49,529 nucleotides of DNA from Priapulus caudatus (GCF_000485595.1 NW_014577083.1:241603-291131), one strand, 5' to 3'; shown: positions 12,300 through 23,744, numbered from the stretch's first letter. The notes: a model not told the origin generated them from the sequence alone. A program made the numbers and translations.

Positions 12300-12716
12300 G
12301 GGCATGCTTATCTCGCTCAGACGCCTGCATGGACGAAGGCTCTAATGAGTTACCTCTTTCGGACGCTTCCCAAGGCCGGTGATGAGACATCTACAGTGAC
12401 CTCGATTATCCAGGTCGTTGATACTTCTCACTAGCGCCTTCTCGATCACTTTGCGTTCGCGACACACGGGCGTCAGCAGTTCCTCTCTCAGCTTCTCGTC
12501 AAGCTCTGGTATCTCGTAGCCGACGGGCGGATTCGGTAAGCCGAGTACGATGTCGCACTGGCAGTGTGATGTGCTGGCTGCTGCTGTCGTGGCAGCGAGG
12601 TGGCAGCAGATGACCAGACGTAACAGCGCTGTAGCCGCGGCCCTCACACGAGCGCCCACGGGCTGTCTTCGAACGAGATCTGTAGATTTTTGGGGGGATA
12701 TGTTAACCTGAAGCAT
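11509..12716 (-). CDS. Small secreted cysteine-rich protein B (unassigned, cystine-knot-like), two exons
   Basis: I do not recognise the family. Exon 1 (12354-12716) starts at ATG 12716. After a 24-residue basic N-region come a hydrophobic core (TALLRLVICCHLAAT) and a mature part with HCQC, PVC and HCRC. Its donor is GAG|GTAACT, phase 0. Exon 2 (11509-11619) follows a strong acceptor (ttttcatttcag) and encodes LPLVFSHDSSGNRVVFGKFY then EIRDCVPHRESTVAVQ and TGA. The total is 157 residues. The leader starts late, so the true start could be an internal codon or an upstream exon. Layout, phase and spacing (CxC, intron 8-11 residues later, Cys 23-24 residues beyond) match protein A next door. The intron holds an antisense non-LTR remnant. 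Confidence 0.6.
12065..12298 (+). mobile_element. Non-LTR retrotransposon remnant (3' end of the pol reading frame)
   Basis: The plus strand between two (AAT)n runs reads VEKNLKELSGHHTAQEVQK then IALLGTAHILRKIQD and a stop, followed by untranslated sequence and (AAT)10. The LLGTAHILRK end is familiar from the C-terminus of non-LTR reverse-transcriptase polyproteins in invertebrate genomes, and an (AAT)n tail fits such elements. Only about 45 codons remain. It lies antisense in the intron of gene B. Confidence 0.55.
12354..12716 (-). CDS. Protein B, exon 1
   Basis: The exon has 121 codons. Cysteines of the mature part: HCQC, TPVC, GHCRC. A proline-rich turn (LPNPPVGYEIP) follows the first pair. 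The GC-rich codon use stands out from the AT-rich flanks, supporting a real exon. Confidence 0.6.
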
Positions 12717-15066
12717 GACGACTGCCTACACTCAGATGCAGAATCCATGTTTGGTATTTATTAGACGCGTGATTAGTGATATTTAAGTATCATTAGCATA
12801 ATAATTATTTATTAATTAATAATTATAAGTATTATAACAAGGATTTATTATCCGTGTTAATGATCGCTTAATTATTTATTGCTATAGCTGTATCCCTGTA
12901 CAGCTGTGTGATGCACGCTGCCTAGTTCGTTTGATCGGTTTTACTGCTACATTTTGTTGTAAACAGAAGTGCGTGCACACACTGATGCGTGGCGCACACA
13001 CGAGCATGCGTTATGTAAATTTAATAATATGTACATGCTGCCTGGCCTTGGCCTCAGTACTTCAGCGCGTATTGTGCATCTGCTGTGACGCTAACTACAT
13101 TACCGATATCGACTGGATCACTGATCGTAGAGAAAACTCAAAACTTTACAATGAATCCACTCATATGCAATCTTTTTATCGCTCTCTCCAATGAAATAAA
13201 TTACCTCATTCCAACTTTATGCATGTAATAGCAGAAGCGAGTGAGAACAACCATAGACAGCCAATCAACAATGCATGTATTGACAATATTATTGGAAATG
13301 TGACATAAGATATAAATATCGATAGAAGCGTCACTCAATTTCCTTTTGTATATGCGTGTAGAACTAGCCGCGATTATAATAGACAATTAATCATTACCTA
13401 CATTGTAAGTCTTTAGGTATGATTTATACATGTGAAATTACACGAAGCATTTCATTACACGATGCCAGCCATGTCGCATTTCAAAGAAGTGCATCGCTAA
13501 TTGTCATAGAATTAACAGATAGATACACGACCTTATCAAGTTCGGTAACTTTTTATAGCAATCATTATATTCATATATTCATATATCCTATATATCATGA
13601 TATATTCTACAAATTAATAGAAATAGCCTTACTTACCTCGCATGTGGGGCGATTTCGTGCACTAGTTACAATCTGTTGATGGACATATCACACTAGACTT
13701 CTGACACTATCGATATCTAGACTGAAGTAGATTAAACCGATCAAGGTATATCTGAGTTTCTGCGGCATCGGGAGCTCACGGTGATGTACCGCATGATGGT
13801 GACAAGGCACGTGCGGAATGTATACTGCTAGGCCATTTTGAAGGTAAATGCAATTATACTCTCTCCGCGTGTCCTAACCTCTCCCACTGTCTCCACTAAA
13901 TAGTCATAAACTGTGTCGTTATACGTTCACAAATTCGTCCGCACTTGTTATTGCACTCGCTAACAAACAGTTCCTGTCATTTTAGTTGGCATATCGCATG
14001 CGGTTCGATTCCCGCGTAGATATATAGGCCTATATGACGTGGGTAGTTATAGCGTAGGTGAGTATATGGCGTGGGTGGGTTCCCTTAGGTATTGGCCACG
14101 TCCGATCGGCTCATGGGGAAAGCGTTGCATACATGACAGCGTTTGACGACCCGACAGACAGAGGTGCTCAGTCAGCGAAACCCGCTACACACTGCCACGC
14201 CTCCAAATCTACAAGTTTATATCTAGATCCGTCATGAAGAAGATCAATTCCCCGTGAAATGTTACCGGAACTCCATTCGTGCTGCGGCATTGCCTCGCAC
14301 CAGCGAACCTATCGGGCACGGCGCAAGCAACACGAGAACGCGTCATGGCGAACAAAGCGGGCTCAAGGGTGACATTACTGTCTGCAGCGATGTCAATTCG
14401 TAGAATCGACGCACATTACGATAATAGCCTACCTAATAGTTTCGCCTCATTTAAACTACACGCAATGGCAAGCATCCCCACGCGTGTGTAGTTGATTATC
14501 TATGTGCGACACCAACGCATGGGATTAGCATCGTAAATCATTGTATTCACAATTAAATGTCAATGTACATTGCTTTTAGTGTATGTGCATGTGTGTGCGT
14601 GCGCGCGTGGGTGTGTGTTAGCGCCCTTTTGTGTGCGTGCGTGCATGGGTGCGTGCGTGCGTATGGTGTGCTAAAATTCACGAAGATTTCAGCAAGGCTG
14701 TGTAGAAAACTATTACGATTTTACTCAATGTGACAAATTGTAGCTATACGCGTCCCTAGGCGTGGTAATCTGCCCGGATCTTTTAGTCACAAGCATGCCG
14801 CGTACATGTTTTGCACATATTACGTGTCATGTTAATATTGGTGTGATAATTACATTGATAATATAGCCGCGCACGGTTTTACAGTTTCAACTCGCACACG
14901 AGCATAAGCACCGAGTGTAGAAACGGAATAATTCATTCAGACAAGTGGTTAAATTCGATAGTTTCCTTAAACATGATTCATGCAGTTAGCTTCAACACAG
15001 AACAACACGCCGCACGATGAATGCCTATATACATCAGGCAGGAGGACGCGGCGGGAGTGTATGCAT
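12717..15066. other. Non-coding stretch between gene B and MITE copy 1
   Basis: AT-rich at 12780-12880. It holds a B-box-like GGTTCGATTCC at about 14000 without a foldable tRNA. No exon recognised. Confidence 0.5.
14577..14672. repeat. (GT/GC)n tract
   Basis: GTGTGCGTGCGCGCGTG-type alternating purine-pyrimidine sequence with interruptions. Confidence 0.85.
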
Positions 15067-15330
15067 AACCGTAGGCTGAGCAGATTCCTAAGGGGGGAGT
15101 AAAATGTCATGGCTCAACTGTGTAATGATGAGCGACGGGCGCAGTTCTTGATCGACGTCTATAGTGTGGTATAGTAGGGGTGGGTCTGAGAGAAGGCCTT
15201 CACGGATAAGCGACGAGAAAAATCACGTTAGGGTTATTTACGATTATTAGTTAAGCTTGTTTTTTAATTTTGCTCCAAAATCTAGGGGCAGCTGCCCCCT
15301 TGCGTCTCCCCCACAGGCTACGGCCCTGAT
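15067..15330. mobile_element. MITE copy 1 (GGGCCGTAGCC ends)
   Basis: The left end CCGTAGGCTGAGCAGATTCC and the right end GGCTACGGCCCTGAT match the two ends of the element at 42491-42592. A CAGCTGCCCC block precedes the right end in both. This copy is 264 bp; the other is about 100 bp. Confidence 0.65.
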
Positions 15331-16050
15331 GTGAGCTCCAGCATCTAGCAACCCGGTGTCTATACCCGCAAAATGTCTAACCCTTTTGAAATGCACGCTA
15401 CACGGGCTTGCGACGTCACGCACATCAGCCGTGCGGTAAACTGGCGCATGCGCAAAAGTTGTGCAGATATGGCTTCAGCATGAGAAGAATTCCCAAACTT
15501 CGTAAAAAGCGTGGCAGCACGAGGAAAAAAGAGGCATCCGATAAATGTAATGAGAAACGCGCTGTCCGCCTTACCTCTCATGGGTCGAACCTTGGTTGAT
15601 GGCCGCAGCTAACTAATATCATTGATGCATATCCTGCGCTTGCTCTGGCTTTCTCCCGTGCATCTCCGTGCTTTCGCAATGACGCAAGGTTAATGTATTA
15701 GTGAAATCTCCGGCCTGGGCATAGGCTTCAATTACGTGTTCTAAGTAGCACAGATGCATGCAAGAATTCTCAAGCCTTCACTATAGTATTTATACAACAT
15801 TGTGGTTTTTATGCAAACCCGTTCATTACAATACACTTTGCTGCTTGATTATAAAACGAGACTCGCTAAGAGATTTTCGGGAGTTATAGCGCATAACAAA
15901 TAATAATGTATATTGCTTGCCTATTCTATTGAATATTGAAATATGCTATATTAAATATTGAATATTGAATATAATATGAATATTGAATCGCTATATTGAA
16001 AACATGCAAGATTGGAGCTCAGCAGCCGCTGCTTCGCTTCTACATACCGT

Positions 16051-16258
16051 AGGTGCGTGTGTGTGATTGTGTTGTGTGTGTGTTGTGCGTGTGTGTGTGC
16101 GTGATGTGTGTGGTGTGTGTGTGTGTGTGTGCTGCGTGCGTTCGTGCGTGCGCGCGTGTATGTGTGTGTGTGTGTGTTGTTGTGTGTGTGTGTGCGCGCG
16201 TGCGTGCGTGCGTGCGTGCGTGCGCGCGCGCTCGCGCGTGTTTGTGTAGGTGTGTGTG

Positions 16259-16290
<32 letters not shown>

Positions 16291-16460
16291 TGTGCGTGTG
16301 CGTGTGTGTGTGCGTGTGTGTGTGTGTGTGTGCGTGCGCCCGATTGTGGTGTGTACGTGTGAGCCCGCGTGCGCATGCGTGTACATGCGTGCGTGTGTGC
16401 GTGTAGGCCCGCACGCGTATGCATGTGTGTACATGCATGCGTGCGTATGTCTGAGCGCGC
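16051..16460. repeat. Long (GT/GC)n tract
   Basis: About 400 bp of GTGTGCGTGC on the plus strand. Open frames of up to 244 codons on both strands (His-Thr or Cys-Val strings) come from the repeat alone. Confidence 0.95.
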
Positions 16461-17489
16461 GTGCATGCCTGTGTAAATTTTATGGGCCCCATTGCCGAGT
16501 GTATGCGCAGCCAATGTGTCGTATAAATGCTCACAGTGGCGAAGGCTGACATAAAAGCGATGCTTGTGCGACCTCGTGCGTTACCGCTTGCCGTTTGTTT
16601 ACTTTCTGCAGTTTGTTTACTCATGGTTTCTGAATGATAAACATCGGCGACTTTCATCTGTTTTTTTTTGCGATGCGCACGTGTTGAGCAAGCGTTAAAT
16701 AATTTATATTTCATATAGCGTGAACGAGAGGACAACATTCCTCCGTCAATAAAAACTGGAGATGCATATAGCACACCAACCCGACAATAAACGCGTCAAT
16801 CACATCAACATAAACACGCAGCGCATTTTTATGTGGGATAAATGCTACTTTATGACAAAAATTAAATAATTGATAAAAACAATGGAGCTGTGCTGAAAAA
16901 TGGTTTAATTACACCGATTCTATCACATGTCACTAACTCGAAAAACGTAGTTTGAACAACTAATTAGTTGGTGACAGCTAACAGTCAATAGCTGAATAAA
17001 ATATAAGCAAATATTCATCTTGCGTAATGTATACTCTGTATATATACTATTCAGTAAGTATAGCAGTAGTTATCGATGTAACATATAACTAGAGTGAGAA
17101 GTGAAATACAAACTGTTTGGAAGCATTCTAATGGCAATACGTATTTATATAAAAATTATGTATTATTATTAAATATTAACCAAAATCATAGCGAGCAGCG
17201 TTCTATGGAATCCAAAAAGATTTAAACTTATATTCTATCCAAATTGGCCCGTTTTTATTTTGTCAGCACGCTATGCTGCCTACGAATATAGGCTATGGAT
17301 GAATTATAGATGTACATATTCTGCTCAATTTAACCTAATAGCACAGTGATTAACAACTAGTATACACACATTAATGTAGCCGTAACTAAACTGTACCAGT
17401 GATATTATAGAAAGGTTTGCGAGGATGTATTTGACTAAAAACGACGAGTATATTTCTAGACACACAACACCGGTAATTATATCACAGAC
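16461..17489. other. Non-coding stretch, no gene seen
   Basis: AT-rich, no array and no supported exon. Confidence 0.55.
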
Positions 17490-17500
17490 TTTATTTATTT
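17490..17500 (-). terminator. Possible poly(A) signal of the Norrin-type gene
   Basis: The minus strand reads AAATAAATAAA, two overlapping AATAAA hexamers, about 430 nt past the Norrin stop codon. The position suits a 3' UTR end. Chance occurrence in AT-rich sequence is possible. Confidence 0.35.
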
Positions 17501-17927
17501 TACGTCCCCGTGATTATGGACCAATTAAATTTACACGCTGTACAGAGTAACCGACACGCATTAAATCGGGATGATACAGTCTTATGTCCTAAAGCTGACT
17601 GTCTAAATCTATGTGTCAAGTCAGACTCAATCCACGAGTGTCGAAAAGACGGATGCTAGGTACCGATGTCACTACGTTGCGATTGTTCTGGTCACATGTG
17701 CACAGAATCTATCGTCAATGCGATGATACTGATAATGTGTCGTTGTGTTTAGCGAGAATGAAGGACACACACCGGGTCTCAGTTGAACACATTGGACACA
17801 CGCGTTACACGCACGTAATACTCACGAAATCTCACATATATTTTTTCGGAGACGGTTCCCGTGGATAACGCACGCAACACGCACGTGATAACCTCGTGAT
17901 TCTCGCGTGATGACCATCGCGTGACTG

Positions 17928-18158
17928 TCACAACACTCTGCAAGGTTCGCAGCCGCAGCGGACAATGTAGCGATAGGAGGCGAACACCTCGGCCACGTCT
18001 CCCACGCACACCATTCTGACGGCCTTCATGACCGATAGTCTGTCCTTGCACGACGAGCACGTGTAAGCGAACGGATCGAGCAGGATGGGTTTGAAGGTGA
18101 TCAGCGGGCTGGCGGAAGTCTTCTTGCAGTGCCCCTCGCATCTTGTCATCAGGATGTG
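17928..18158 (-). CDS. NDP: Norrin-type gene, last coding exon (cystine-knot core)
   Basis: The exon has 76 codons plus stop. The order of cysteines is CEGHC, CSSC, one lone Cys in the strand RMVCVG, then CGCEPC near the end. Cys-x-Gly-x-Cys is the ring motif of the cystine knot. The spacing between CSSC and the next Cys (13 residues) equals that in human Norrin as I recall it. The protein ends three residues after the last Cys. Confidence 0.92.
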   Translation of the reverse strand, partial: HILMTRCEGHCKKTSASPLITFKPILLDPFAYTCSSCKDRLSVMKAVRMVCVGDVAEVFASYRYIVRCGCEPCRVL

Positions 18159-19800
18159 CTGGTGATAGAAACACGGAAGCGTTGTGAGTGAGCGAGCCGG
18201 GTGAGGGGGAGGGGGGCTTTTAGTAAGTAATAATCCTCTCGATATATTATAATACTGCCGCTTTTATATTCATGTCTTGTAACATGCATTTAGTCGAACA
18301 GATGCGTGCGTTCGCCTGGGTTTGTGTGCGTGCGTACTCCCCAAATATATATATATATATATATTGATATTATATGTAGCGCTTAGGCTCTCGTTACCGC
18401 CTGCCTCAGTAATTACTCGAAGTGATTTTTATTCGTCAACCGTTTATTACTTCGTTCCATAGATTACTGTAATTTACAAACGATTCTATATTCAATACAT
18501 CAGAATATACATGAATATACTCATATACAATATGCATGCTACCTAACATAATTCAAGATCAGCTAAAGCACCACAATGTGAAGTTAAGTAACGAATTTGT
18601 ATAACATTTCTTTAACATAAATAAAGATTTTTGATTTTAAGTATTGTAATATAAGTATGTACCATGTTTTATGGCTACGCTAACTTTACATGGCGGCAGA
18701 GTACACTAACTAAAACATATTCGCAACTGTGGCATGCTGCTTTCATTCTCAACCTGACGCGTAAGCAAGGCCACTTGGCATATCTGTTCGAAGCTCTACC
18801 AGTCATGTGATTACATGCGTGATTAACCACAGCAAGAGTGAGTCGCCCTCTATAATCATACACTTAGCTAACCTAAAATTTAGCCTTTACATTATGTAAG
18901 GTATCATATATTTTATAGATTAAGCTTTCGAGACAGCATGTCACCCAGTAGAACAGAATGAAAACACAGCTGAATGGTGATAGGAGAACACAAAAACTGC
19001 GCTTTCCCATGTCGACTAATAGAAAAAAAACAAGCCATTTACAATAAAAACGTAATGTAAAAGTAATGTGATCGCATTTAAAAATATATTTATACAAATA
19101 TAATTATGTAAATACAAATAAAAATACAAAATGTGTAATCTCTCTCTCTCTCTCTTTGCGTCTGTGCTCTGACTCGGGGAGTTCCTAGGTGCTCCGGTAT
19201 CAGGGTTCAGGACGGTGCATCTCAGCCTTGTCGTCTTGTGAGCCTCGTGGCACGTGTTCTGTCGGCGGTCACCTGATCACACGATTTGTCTCATTGTTGT
19301 ACTGCTTTCGGTTGGCGCTCTGGGTCTCCTCTGTGCTAATATGCAGTCTGTCTTTATGTCTTCAGTGCAAGTACTATTCTCTCTCCTTCTGCATCTCTGC
19401 TTTGCTCCTCGCTCGTCTCTTCGATATTTGTCACCGACTGAATGCAGCCACTTCTGGGATTCTCCAGTCTCCCCCCCCTCCTCGCATCTTCCTCTGCTCT
19501 CTTCTCTCTCCTCTTCTCTCTCGTCATGCCACTACACTATAGTAAATGATGGAATTATATCAAAGTTGCGAGTTATAGTTCTGTTTCTATTCATTAAATT
19601 TATTTCTACAGTGTGTTTTGTTCTAGCAGTAATAAATGTACCTTGTTGGTGCAGTTCAGCGTCGGATGACTGATGGTCTCAACAAAGTAATGCTTTTGGC
19701 AGTGACCAGCCTCGACATTTGCGGACTGCAGTATTCCGCATATCAGAAGAAACACCGCCAACCATAAAGGCGCCGATCGTAGTTGTCTGCAGTAGTATCC
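17928..19800 (-). CDS. NDP: Norrin-type cystine-knot ligand (NDP homologue), two coding exons seen
   Basis: In vertebrates Norrin is a secreted dimeric ligand of Frizzled-4 with LRP5/6. Exon a (19642 up to about 19800) encodes a hydrophobic leader LWLAVFLLICGILQS and then HCQKHYFVETISHPTLNCTN and K, donor AAG|GTACAT. Exon b (17928-18158, acceptor tttctatcaccag) encodes HILMTRCEGHCKKTSASP, YTCSSCKDR, ASYRYIVRCGCEPCRVL and a TAG stop; exons join in phase 0. Human Norrin has the same blocks (YVDSISHP, CEGHC, TYRYILSCHCEEC). All eight cysteines of the four intramolecular disulfides align. The human Cys95 position is Ser; Cys93 and Cys131 are kept. The intron falls between Lys58 and residue 59 of human numbering. 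The start is open: the frame meets TAG at 19816-19818 with no ATG, so an upstream exon is needed (candidate 20620-20640). Confidence 0.9.
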
Positions 19801-19815
19801 GCCATTGGTAATCTA
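19642..19815 (-). CDS. NDP: Norrin-type gene, signal-peptide exon (5' border unresolved)
   Basis: The in-frame sequence runs ITNGGYYCRQLRSAPLWLAV, then the hydrophobic core, then the mature start HCQKHYF. Two acceptors are possible: ttgacacttag at 19816-19817 (phase 0) and tactactgcag inside it (phase 2). No in-frame ATG exists. An ATG in another frame inside this exon leads to a stop after 20 codons. The 3' donor AAG|GTACAT at 19641 is clear. Confidence 0.8.
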
Positions 19816-20469
19816 AGTGTCAATTAACACGAGCGCAGTACGCGAGTTACTTTAGTAAAGCAATAAAAGACCTCGATGTTGTGTTTCTATGTTATATATC
19901 TACCGCGTTGCATTTTCGCTCTAATTTCATCGGTAACGATTGACAGAAGTTGACGATTGAAGACAGTCGACGGATAGTTGACAGCTTCTGCATCAATTTT
20001 AATTAATAATATAATTATTATTAATAGTAAATTAACATTTAATTGTTATTATAGCTACATTAGAATACAAAATAGTTCATCACTACAGACCTAATTCCCA
20101 AAGGGAAGATTTCTATAATTCTATAATAAATATCAAGGGTTTAATCATTACACCTACCGAATATGATGCGTAGCAATTACAATGTTATATGCCCAGCCAA
20201 CAGTAGTTCGTCAGCTTCACGTGACCAATCTATAATTTTTCACACGACCACGGTTCTTGTACGACGGACTTCTTGTTCGCCGTGACGCACTCAGATCATG
20301 TCACCCGTCACTGAGTAAGTAGTGCATGTGTGTGTAGTCGTCGCACACATCTCACATCGCATCTTCCATCGCTCCCTTCTGCCAATCGTCTTCTTATACA
20401 ACTGTTCCGCACTCAGTTCCCCAAGTTTTCCTGAACCTTCCTCTGCCTCCAATACGGCAAGGTCAATCA

Positions 20470-20880
20470 CTAAAATTCAAGTATCGGCAGTATCAACTCC
20501 GTCGGGCCGTGAGGGGCGGGTGGTATGGGCGCGTGTCCTGTGGTCGCGTCCACGCACGCATGTAAGAGGGAGCGCGCGCGGCTGGGTCGGTCGTCGCAAC
20601 GTGCGGCGCGCATACATACAGGGCTTCTTGCTTCGTCCATCGTTCTCCACACACGAGGCGTGCTTCCCCGTTCTCCCCGCCTTGATTTCACACCAGGCTG
20701 TATCTCCCACCCAGCTGTAGCCAGCACTGACGCTCCTATCGGGACATCTGGACGCGAGTCAGTGCGCGATCCCCACTCCGCCGTGGGTTTTCTTCCGCCC
20801 ATGCCAGACGAAGCAACCACGGCAAAGCTGTGTCGGGGCGTCTCCTAGAGACACGCAGCCGCACTCGCTACATACCTTCG
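20470..20880. promoter_or_regulatory. GC-rich region upstream of the Norrin-type gene
   Basis: About 400 bp with many CpG dinucleotides (for example GCGCGCGCGGCTGGGTCGG) in an otherwise AT-rich area, 0.7-1.1 kb upstream of the signal-peptide exon. Frames of 77-132 codons are open on both strands but show no domain. A promoter or 5' exon of the Norrin-type gene is the likeliest role. This is inference from composition and position. Confidence 0.3.
20620..20640 (-). CDS. Candidate start exon of the Norrin-type gene
   Basis: ATG followed by DEARSP and a GTATGT donor in phase 0, which would splice in frame to the acceptor at 19816. It lies in a GC-rich stretch upstream of the gene. Only seven codons, so chance is a serious alternative. 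Confidence 0.22.
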
Positions 20881-21117
20881 TTCAGCCCCGGTGGTATCGT
20901 AAAGTTGATTAAACCCGGCCACATTCCCGATTGAAAGCGGGTCGTTATAGCTTGCGCTGCTGAGTACGAACGAGCTTTTGGATGAACCAAAACCAATAAA
21001 GCACAAAGTTACGAAATTGTCTGGCAGGCTGCCTTACGACTATATTTGCATGAATGCAAAAATGCGTATACTGATCAAAGCCGATATTGGGAAACCACTA
21101 GCCACGCGATCATCAAG

Positions 21118-21260
21118 TTTATATATTTATGCCTATATCTACATCTATATTTATATCTATATAGGATATATTCATATCTATAACCATGTTTGTCTATAAT
21201 ATTTATATCTATATCTATTGCTATATCGATAGCTATAGCTATATCTATATTTTTATTTTT
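21118..21260. repeat. (TATATC)n-like AT satellite
   Basis: Degenerate TATATCTA and CTATAGCTA units, similar to the satellite at 8069-8292. Confidence 0.8.
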
Positions 21261-22147
21261 CACATCACATTACTAGAGGGTCTATGTTCCCTCATTTTAA
21301 TCCATACTTTTAACAAAATATTTTTCTTGACACATACGCACGGGGCATACGCAAACAGCCTTAAATGTATGCTAAATTATAAAAAAAAACGAACAAACAG
21401 GAATTCGCGTAAAACTTCACTCGCAACAAAGCATCCTAAACGTTATGGGGAAATATCAAACATGGGAATCTTCTATCTTCGCATGAGTTATGAGTGATTG
21501 CCGACCGTGACACATGAATGGACTTCAGTTCGTCCCCCTATGAGGATAACTAGCAAGCGCAGTCACTGAGCAATCACTTGTGATAGACCGACCATGTACT
21601 AAACAGAGGCCGCAGTGTTTGTCGACCGTGGATTCGCATTCCTTGCTCGTTAGATGAAGCCATTCTACAAGCACGCTGCGACCACACGCGCTTATGCCGC
21701 CCTATACGCTACGGCTTGTCGACACAGCAGACGTAGACAAAGGACGCGGAACGTAATGCGACAGTTTATGTTATGCTATATGTGGTGATCGAGACGCGTA
21801 GTTAATACATAAAATTTATTAGTCCCCCTGGGTTCGGTCGCGTTGTTGCCTAATTACGTATCTAACTGAATCTATCGATTCACGTTCTGAGCGCATTTCA
21901 GATGTTTGTTGAATGTTATCTGACTAAGTGCCTATATCGATTACACCACTTTCTGGTGACCAATTGTCGGTTGGGGCTGTTGGGTCGGATGGGTCCGTTG
22001 TAACAAATTGTCGTATTTTAGATATAAATAGTTTGAATGTAATTGAACTTGCTATCTGATTGCATGCATGGTATCAGTTGTGTATAAAAAAAAGTCTACA
22101 AAATAACAGTAACATTTACGAAATAACCAATACGTATGCTGCACAAC

Positions 22148-22440
22148 ATATGTGTGTGTGTGTATGTGTGTGCGTGTGTGTGTGTGTGTGTGTGCGTGTG
22201 TGTGTGTGTGCGTGAGTGTGGTGAATGCATGTGTGTGTGTGTGTATGTGGTGTGGTGTGTGTGTTGTGTGGTGTGTGTGTTGTGTGTGTGTAGGTGCGTG
22301 AGTATGGTGAGTGTGTGCGTGTGTGTGCGCGCGCGTATGCGTGTGTGCGTGAGTGTGGGTGAGGTGTGGTTGACGCGCGACGGTGTGTGGTGTGTGTGCG
22401 TGTGTGTGTGGTGTGTGAGTGTGGTGCGTGCGTTGTGCTG
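22148..22440. repeat. (GT)n tract
   Basis: GTGTGTGT with TGGTGTG and GTGAGTGTG variants. The open frame through it is repeat-derived. Confidence 0.92.
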
Positions 22441-23744
22441 TGAGTTTATCGTAGTCTACAGACGTCTAGAGTATTCATTTAACCAGTTTTGCAAAAGTGA
22501 TTATATTAGTTTTATCCATAACTTCTCCTTACATAACACATTAGTACTATAATTGAGATATTATCTACTAGCGTATATACGTAGCTGATATATTGGGTCA
22601 GGAGTGTCATCTAGAACTTTTCTAATTAGAGTGCTATTATACGGTCCGATTTACTAAATAAAACATATATCCCCCTAACGCCCTCATATAATCATAACAC
22701 CTCACCTCATCGCTGAAATAACCGGGGTACGTGCATAAGCCAAATGGTACTAAGAAGGCCTAAGAGCAGCTTCGGAAGCGCAGACCTCGCGCCAGGCGCA
22801 GCTTCAATTCTCCCACACACCACGTCCCGCCATTGCAGCAATTTAAATTTGTTAACCCGCCTAACACAGCAATAATTCTTGGCAATGAAAAATTCAAAAT
22901 TCAATTAATTAATTAATTATAAAATCTAATATGGATCCGGAAATCACCACGCCAACATTGTAATAACTGTCTAGAATTTGAGCACCACTTCCTGCACCTA
23001 TCCGCTTGAAAGGTTTTATTTAATTAAGTTGGATCCGATCACCACCCACAAATTTAATCATGTGCTAAGTCTACCCGCATTTTCTGACCTATCCTGCAAG
23101 GTTTTACGGCTCTGGCCGCCGAGCTCTGTCGCGGTCACGGAGTTAAATTCTAACTAGATAACTCCCGATGGGACACAACCTTATAGCAAGCGCGGTGTCT
23201 GATGTTGCTCTTGAATTGGGTGGGTACTCGACTGTGTGTGGGGAGCGCGCCGGGGGGCGCTACTGTGTGACGATACTTGGTCTCAACTGGCCCGCCGGGA
23301 GGGTTCGATAGGCTACAACCAAGCGCGTGCTCGCCTTGGTATAGCCTGGTGCCCTTGTGCCGGCCGTATGCTCGATTGTAGGCGGGTATAACAGGGTCGT
23401 ATAGTTTTGTCCTGTGCATGCATGGCACCCCCAGCGGGGGCGTTGATAACTTTCTGTGGTGTACCGAGTCTTGGTTCCTAATCTAAATCTGGACTGGATA
23501 TTTTCAATTTTCTCATCAGTTCAATTCACAGTTTTCCAATCATGGTTCACATCATTTTTTCACATGATACAAATTTCGAAAACAATCACAACCGAAGATC
23601 ATTGGATATTACTGTGTACATCGCGGCGCTCAGCCATTTGTCGTCCGCTCAATCCGTATGAGCTGGTACGGCGCTAGCTGGCGTATGGCGTATGGCTCGC
23701 TAATAGATTAGGGAGAGGAAGACAATTTGCTTATTTAAAGCCAA

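Noticed and set aside
13985-14025. tRNA-like segment with a B-box (GGTTCGATTCC)
   Set aside because: No acceptor stem or anticodon arm can be folded. At best a tRNA-derived SINE scrap.
16040-16774. 244-codon minus-strand open frame
   Set aside because: Most of it is a (CA/CG)n repeat translated as His-Thr. The same applies to frames at 3141-3546, 22136-22552, 25231-25552, 29518-30121, 36081-36362 and 44370-44816.
19254-19673. 139-codon plus-strand open frame
   Set aside because: It is pyrimidine-rich and runs antisense over the Norrin signal-peptide exon. No domain.
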